Assembly: GCA_947471745.1 (NCBI GenBank) | Contig: CANJKZ010000774.1 | Location: 2,152,001-2,216,000 of the forward strand | Direction: 5' to 3' | Origin: Closterium sp. Naga37s-1 | Taxonomy: Eukaryota; Streptophyta; Zygnematophyceae; Desmidiales; Closteriaceae | DNA: 64,000 bases | In this document: positions 59,394-64,000 of the stretch, one piece after another | Position numbering within the stretch: the first letter of the stretch is position 1 | Layout of the letters: each line of letters opens with the position of its first letter | Notes under the pieces: model-generated | Databases searched by the model: none | The model's input: only the letters and a program-made list of their open reading frames with translations | What the model was told of the DNA's origin: nothing | Translations under genes and position numbers: made by a program

Positions 59394-61293
59394 CTCTGCT
59401 GCTGTCCCGGCTGCCGCTGCTGCTGCTGCTGCTGGCCCGGCAGTTGCAGAGAAGGGGGGGAGTGAGAGGAGGAGGGAGAGGGAGGAGGGGGCACAGCGGA
59501 GTGGGCCGGGGAGGCGGGTGCGGCGGGGTCATAGACGTCAGCAGAGGAGGACGGAGGGAGTGGAGCGGCAACTGGGGGGAGGAGAGGAGAGGGAGGGAGG
59601 AGAGGTGGGAGGACAGTGTCAGTCCAGGCAAGGGGGCGAGAGGGAGGAGGGAGAGGGTCAGGAGGAGGAGTGGAGTAGTAGGGGATGGACTCGTCGAAGA
59701 CGACGTCAATGCTGCGGATGAGGCGGTTGGTGGGAGGGTGGAGGAACACGTAGCCTAGGGAGTCGCGATTGTGCCCGAGGTAGACGCACTCAAGGGCATG
59801 GGGGGCGAGCTTGCCGGCGGCACGGGAGCGATCGGCCGGTGGGATGAGGACGAAGGACTTGCAGCCCCAAACGCGAAGGCCGGCAGCATCAGGCTTGGCC
59901 TTAGACCAGAGTTCTGTGGGGGAAGAGGAGGGATGCTGAGGGTGGGAGCAGAGATTGAGGAGGAGGGCGGCATGGAGAAGGGCATAGCTTCAAAGGGAGG
60001 GAGGGGTGGAGGCATGAGCAATGAGGCAACGGGCAATTTTGGTGATTTCGCGGATGCGACTCTCAGCAATGCAATTTTGCTGAGGGGAGTGGGGAAGGGT
60101 GGAAGTTTGCTGGATGCCATGAAGTGTGCAGAAGGTGGCAAGGGTGTTGTTGATGAACTCACCCCCACCGTCAGAGTGAAGGCGGCCAATGGGGCGTTTG
60201 AAGTGATTGCGGCACTGCTCAGCCCAGTTGATGACAACAGCCGGCACCTGGTCTTTGGTGTGGAGGAAAAAGACAGTGGAGTACCGACTGTGGTCGTCAA
60301 CGAGGACGAGCATGTACCGGTGCCCCTGACGGGAGCGAATGGGATAGGGACCCCAGAGATCCATGTGGACAACGGCAATGGGGGCGGCAGCAAAGGTGGG
60401 ATGGCTGTGATGGGGGGATTGCTTAAGCTTGCCATGAATGCATGATGGGCATGGGGGAGCAGGAGAGGAGAGGAGGGGAGGTAAGGTGGGAGGGAGGCTG
60501 TGAAGGAGGCGAGAGGTGATAGTGGTGCGAAGTGCAGCGAAGTTGGGATGGCCGAGTCTGTGATGCAGAATGACTGCTGGGTGGGAGAGGGCAGTGGAGG
60601 AGGAGGGGGAGGGGGTGGAAGAAGAAGTGGGGAGGGAGGAGGGAAGTGAAGCAGGGGAGGGGGATACCTAAGGGGGAGGGAGAGGGGGAGGAGGACCGGT
60701 GGAAGTACCAGCATGAGTGGTAACATGACAGAAAGAGGGACGGGGTGTGCGGAGAGTGTAAAGGCGAGTGCGGGGGCAAAGGGGAATGCGCAGGAGAAAA
60801 CGACCAGAGGAGGTTTGGCAAAGCCGGGGTAAATGGCGATAATACCGACACCTTGGAGTTCTCGGTGAGAGAGGAGATTGTTGCGAAGGGCAGGGATGTG
60901 GAGACCTGTGACCTTACCGGAGGGGAAAGCGGTGCAGGGGAGGGTGGAGAGGTGAGTGCATGGGATGGAGAAGCTGGAGTCAGCACCATGAACTTGGGTG
61001 GGAAGTGGGAGGGGGGTGAGGTTGCCAGCGTCTTTGAGTGCGGTTTCTGTGGCCCCACTATCAAGGACAAAGTCCAAGGTGGGGGAGGAAGGAGGTGGAG
61101 GGGACACGGGGTACTGGAATGACGTTTCATTGATAGCAGAGGGATACATGGAAGCGACGGATGGTGCAGCAACAACATGACCAAGGAAACTGCCCTGAGA
61201 GTCAGGGACACTCGGGGGGGCAGAGGGAATGGAACCCCAGGGGGGGGGAGCAAGGGAGGCATGAGCGGCCATGGCCGCTGCGCCAAAGGTCAT
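59177..61293 (-). pseudogene. E12 protease, integrase and Gln/Ser-rich linker
   Basis: Protease is marked by FVLDSGATETAL (about 61050). The integrase zinc-binding segment HHRLGHPNFAALR is near 60540 in another frame. The core frame 60364-59990 has MDLWGPYP, LVDDHSRYSTVF, HSDGGGEF and SPQQNCIAESRI (NCIAE instead of NGIAE). A stop at about 59988 and frameshifts follow. The linker (59220-59450) is a CAG-repeat tract coding poly-Gln with QPGQQ interruptions; other frames read poly-Ser or poly-Leu. Confidence 0.8.
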
Positions 61294-62845
61294 CGGACGC
61301 TACTGCCACTGCGGCGGAAGGTACTGCGGCGGCTACTGCTGCTGGAAGAACTGCTGCTGTGGGGGCTGCTGCAGCTGAAAATGCGGCGGCTGCTGCTGCT
61401 GAAGAAACTGCGGCTGCTGCTGCTGCGGGAAGTACTGCTGCTGCTGCTGCTGGTTCTGCTGAAACTGCTGGAGCTAGGAGGGGGGGGAAGGGGTGAGTAG
61501 ACGGAGGTGAGCGAGGAGGAAGGAGGGGAGGGTTTGAATGTCCACGAGGGAGGGGCGAGGGGTAACACTGTTCCAGCGAGGAGGGGTACCAGTGTTGCCG
61601 CGGTCGAACCAGGCGTCATCAAGCGCCTAGAAGCAGGTGGCAGGGGGGTCGTTGGTCTGACCACACGGCGTGCCAGCGTGGGGACCATGGCGGCGAACAT
61701 ACGTGCAGGGGGGAAGAGTCCCAGGGCAACCACCACCACGGCTCACAGCTCCACCAGCACTAGTGGAGCCTCCGGGAGCGGGGCCACTAGGACCACCACC
61801 ACCACCTCTACCACCACGGCCACCACGGCCACTACCCCGACTGCCACCTCCACCCCCTCCACGACCCCCGCTACCACCATTGCGACCACCCTGAGTGCGC
61901 GATTGCGTGGCATTGAGGGAGGCGGAGGAGGAGTGAGGGGTGGTGAGGTTCACAATGGGGGTGCGGAGTTTGACCTCCGTGTCAATGATCCACTGAGTCA
62001 CTTCGGGGAGGACAGCCAAGGGGTTTGCCTCGGTGAAGGCGTGAAGGCGGGACTCATAGTCTGGCGTGAGGTTGAAGAGCAGACGGTGGATCTGCAGGGG
62101 CTCGGAAAGGGCAGCCTGGCGAGCGGCAAGGCGATCGGCGACCTCCTGCATGCGCCCGACATAGTCGACTGCGCCGTCGCAGGTGGCAAGGGTGATGGAG
62201 AAATACTCCTGGAATAGAACGCCAACAGAGCTGATGTCGCGAAGCTCGAACATAGACTGGGCTCGGTCCAAATTAAGTGAGCGCGCATCTCCCGAGCTTG
62301 GAAGCGGCGCATAAGGGCGTCGGGGAGTGCACCGAGGAGGATGGTGCAAGCGCGGTTGTCGGCAGCGGCCCAGGCGATGCTGTTGGGGACATAAGCCGCC
62401 ATGGAGGTGTTGTACTCCGCAATCAGCTCCAGGCGAGTGGAACGCTCTGACGAGGCAAATTCATAGTTGAGGAGAGCAACGCCATGGTCGGCCTTGCGGA
62501 TGAAGTATTCGCGGCGGTTGTGGACGAAGCTGGCGTCCGCAGCAGCCTGAAGCTTGGGGGTAGCAGCCACGGTCAGGTTAGGCTAAGGAGGAGGGGGGCC
62601 AGGGCGGGGGGGAGGGGAGGAGTTTCGCCGGGGTGATTGGGTGCGGTCGGTTGGAGAGCCTGCGGACGGCGAAGGAGAACGTCAAGGACGCAGTAGGGTC
62701 CGACGAAGGCGTCTTGAAGGACGCGGCGAATGCTGCCGACGAACGAGTGCCAGTTGATGGCGGAGCGATCTGCAGCAAGCTGCAGCTTGTCAACCGAAGA
62801 GGCGTCGATAGGAGGGGGGAGAGGAACAGGAGGGGTGTTGGCCAT
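61294..62845 (-). pseudogene. E12 gag
   Basis: It starts at ATG 62845 (MANTPPVPLPPPIDASSVDK). Gag helices follow (INWHSFVGSIRRVLQDAF, then after a frameshift KADHGVALLNYEFASSERST and ACTILLGALPDALMRRF). A further frameshift near 62280 leads to QSMFELRDISSVGVLFQEYF, VGRMQEVADRLAARQAAL and VTQWIIDTEVKLRT. An Arg/Gly-rich part and a Cys motif (CTYVRRHGPHAGTPCGQTND, about 61630-61705) come next, with TAG between CF and ALDDAW at 61627. A second CAG-rich Gln tract lies at 61310-61470. Confidence 0.8.
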
Positions 62846-63302
62846 GATGGGCGGCGGCGGGTGGACCCACGGCGGCCAAGGGGGAGACGACGGCGGGTGG
62901 ACCCGCGGCGGTCAAGGGGGAGGCGACGGCGGGTGGACCCGCGGCGGCCAGGGGGAGGTGCTGCTGCTGGAGCGGGGGCACTCCGCCGGCTGCTGCTGCT
63001 GCTGGACCCCTCCGGCTATTGCTGCTGCTGCTGTTGCTGCTGCTGCCGCTGACGGAGCTGTTGCTGTTGCTGCTGCTGCCGCTGCTGCTGCTGCTGCTGC
63101 AACTGGGGATGCCTCGGCTGCTGCTGCTGCAACTGGGGATGCCTCAGCTGCTGCTGCTGCTAAAAGGAGAGGGGAGAGGGAGAGGCAGAGGGAGAGGGGG
63201 AGAGGGGGAGAGGGGGAGGGGGAGGAGGGTGCAGTCACGGGCGCGGCGGGCACGGTTGCCACTGGTGTTGCTACTGCGAGCAATATCGTTGCTGCTGGGG
63301 AT
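62846..63302 (-). repeat. E12 leader with 36-bp-type repeats and CTG/CAG tract
   Basis: About three units of GGCGGGTGGACCCGCGGCGG type with GGGGGAGACGAC spacers (62850-62960) are followed by a CTG-rich tract (62960-63160) and a purine-rich GGGAGAGGGAGAGGC tract (63165-63230). It ends at the E13 LTR. No gene is seen. Confidence 0.6.
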
Positions 63303-63434
63303 TGTCAAAGTACCGAACGAGAATGAATAAACTAGCAAACATTTGGGTACAAGTACTAACCCTAATTGGGTTGTACCCCTTATGGTCTACCCCACTACAG
63401 CCTACACAAATGTATAAGCTATAATGTTCTGACA
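63303..63434 (-). repeat. E13 3' LTR (132 bp)
   Basis: On the minus strand it starts TGTCAGAACATTATAG and ends GTACTTTGACA. It has the same nested hairpin as E8 (AACCCAATTAGGGTT inside GGGTACAA/TTGTACCC, 63346-63380). Confidence 0.85.
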
Positions 63435-63660
63435 CACCCCCATAGGCAAAGTGGGGGAGAACAAGTGGTCACAAGACCCGTCAAGAAAAGCAAAGCAAGC
63501 TCAGGGTGGATCACAAAGTCACCACACAGTCCGAGCACAAGCAAAGGGCCACAAGGCCAGTTCACATGCAGAGTTATATAAAGAGAACGAACAATACAGT
63601 GATCATACCCTAGCAAGTGCAAGCATGCATGTATATATATACATCACAGTACAAGCAGAG
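63435..63660 (-). other. E13 3' UTR with hairpins and polypurine tract
   Basis: The GGCC-loop-GGCC hairpin is at 63547-63558. The inverted repeat around the polypurine tract is at 63437-63457, directly beside the LTR. Confidence 0.7.
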
Positions 63661-64000
63661 TCAATCAGTAAGCAAGTGAGGCAACGTAGGCACAAGGCCT
63701 AACACAGTAGCAAAGCGCTGATGATCACCAGGAGGAAGTGCCTTGGTGAAGACATCAGCAGTGTTGGCCCGAGTGGCCACGTACGCAAGACGAAGCTGGC
63801 CACGCTGCTGCAACTCTCGAGCAAGGAAGTATCACAGAGCGATGTGCTTTGTTCTGTGCTGCAGTCTGTGCTCCTGACACAAGGCAATCATGGCCTTGTT
63901 GTCTACGTACAGAACTGGAGGTGAACGAGGCTACTCTCCCAAGTCAGTCAGCAGGTAGGTGAGCCAGCGTAGCTCCTGTGCAGCCATTGAGCCAGCGTAG
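63661..64000 (-). pseudogene. E13 RNase H C-terminal part
   Basis: The minus strand codes AGSMAAQELRWLTYLLTDLGE, a TAG, then SPPVLYVDNKAMIALCQEH and, after HIAL, a TGA, then YFLARELQQRGQLRLAYVAT to LPHLLTD-stop at 63661. The two stops show it is inactive. Confidence 0.83.

Larger units (their letters stand above)
57023..63302 (-). mobile_element. E12: copia element of another family with 380-bp LTR
   Basis: The minus strand has gag (62845 start), protease, integrase, RT, RNase H, polypurine tract and 3' LTR (57023-57402). The 5' LTR is missing; the leader is cut by the E13 LTR at 63303. It is inserted into the E11 leader. Confidence 0.82.
63303..64000 (-). mobile_element. E13: 3' end of a short-LTR copia element
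   Basis: The minus strand holds RNase H, 3' UTR and 3' LTR; the rest lies beyond the window. It is inserted in the E12 leader and is closely related to E8. Confidence 0.85.

Overview
The window is almost entirely nested Ty1/copia LTR retrotransposons of a eukaryotic genome, with one short low-GC island (about 24.4-26.7 kb) that carries the only convincing host gene. The Pol order PR-IN-RT-RNaseH, initiator-Met-tRNA-type primer binding sites (TGGTATCAGAG-like), 5-bp target duplications, a GT-AG intron and a TATA box point to a plant-lineage nucleus. The very GC-rich Gly/Ala-coding copia families suggest a streptophyte green alga (a Closterium-like zygnematophyte is my best guess, from memory of similar predicted proteins; low to moderate confidence).

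Layout. 1-3054: minus-strand copia relic (E1). 3055-10288: plus-strand relic (E2) with two dissimilar short LTRs. 10289-10597: second half of a gag gene (E4), now inverted. 10598-17520: best-preserved short-LTR copia (E3, minus). 17521-19492: first half of the E4 gag plus its G-rich leader. 19493-24432: a divergent copia (E5, minus). 24433-26651: host island with TATA box, a two-exon secreted Cys-rich peptide gene and a degenerate repeat. 26652-38796: tandem LTR-INT-LTR-INT-LTR array of a young copia (E6) with two intact 1608-codon gag-pol ORFs and 819-bp LTRs. 38797-38916: continuation of the host island. 38917-40320: E7 (minus). 40321-53882: E8 (plus), interrupted in its RNase H region by a solo LTR and by E9 (46674-52699), with a duplicated 0.33-kb flank. 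53883-54257: relic of another copia family (E10). 54258-57022: E11 (minus). 57023-63302: E12, another copia family with 380-bp LTR (minus). 63303-64000: 3' end of E13 (minus).

Most elements (E1-E4, E7-E9, E11, E13) belong to one clade with very short LTRs (about 127-139 bp), long C-rich (sense strand) satellite-like leaders, a Gly-rich Gag with a non-canonical zinc-finger-like motif, and a long Gly/Ala linker between integrase and RT. All are inactivated by stops, frameshifts, deletions or rearrangement. E6 is the only element that looks potentially active; it could in principle also supply proteins to others, but that is not shown. The most interesting signals are the perfectly mirror-symmetric cysteine spacing of the host peptide, a peptide module (QQLREW) repeated in Gag and in the IN-RT linker, covarying RNA-hairpin-like structures in LTR and leader, and rearrangements that target duplications allow to be reconstructed. 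All comparisons were made by eye.
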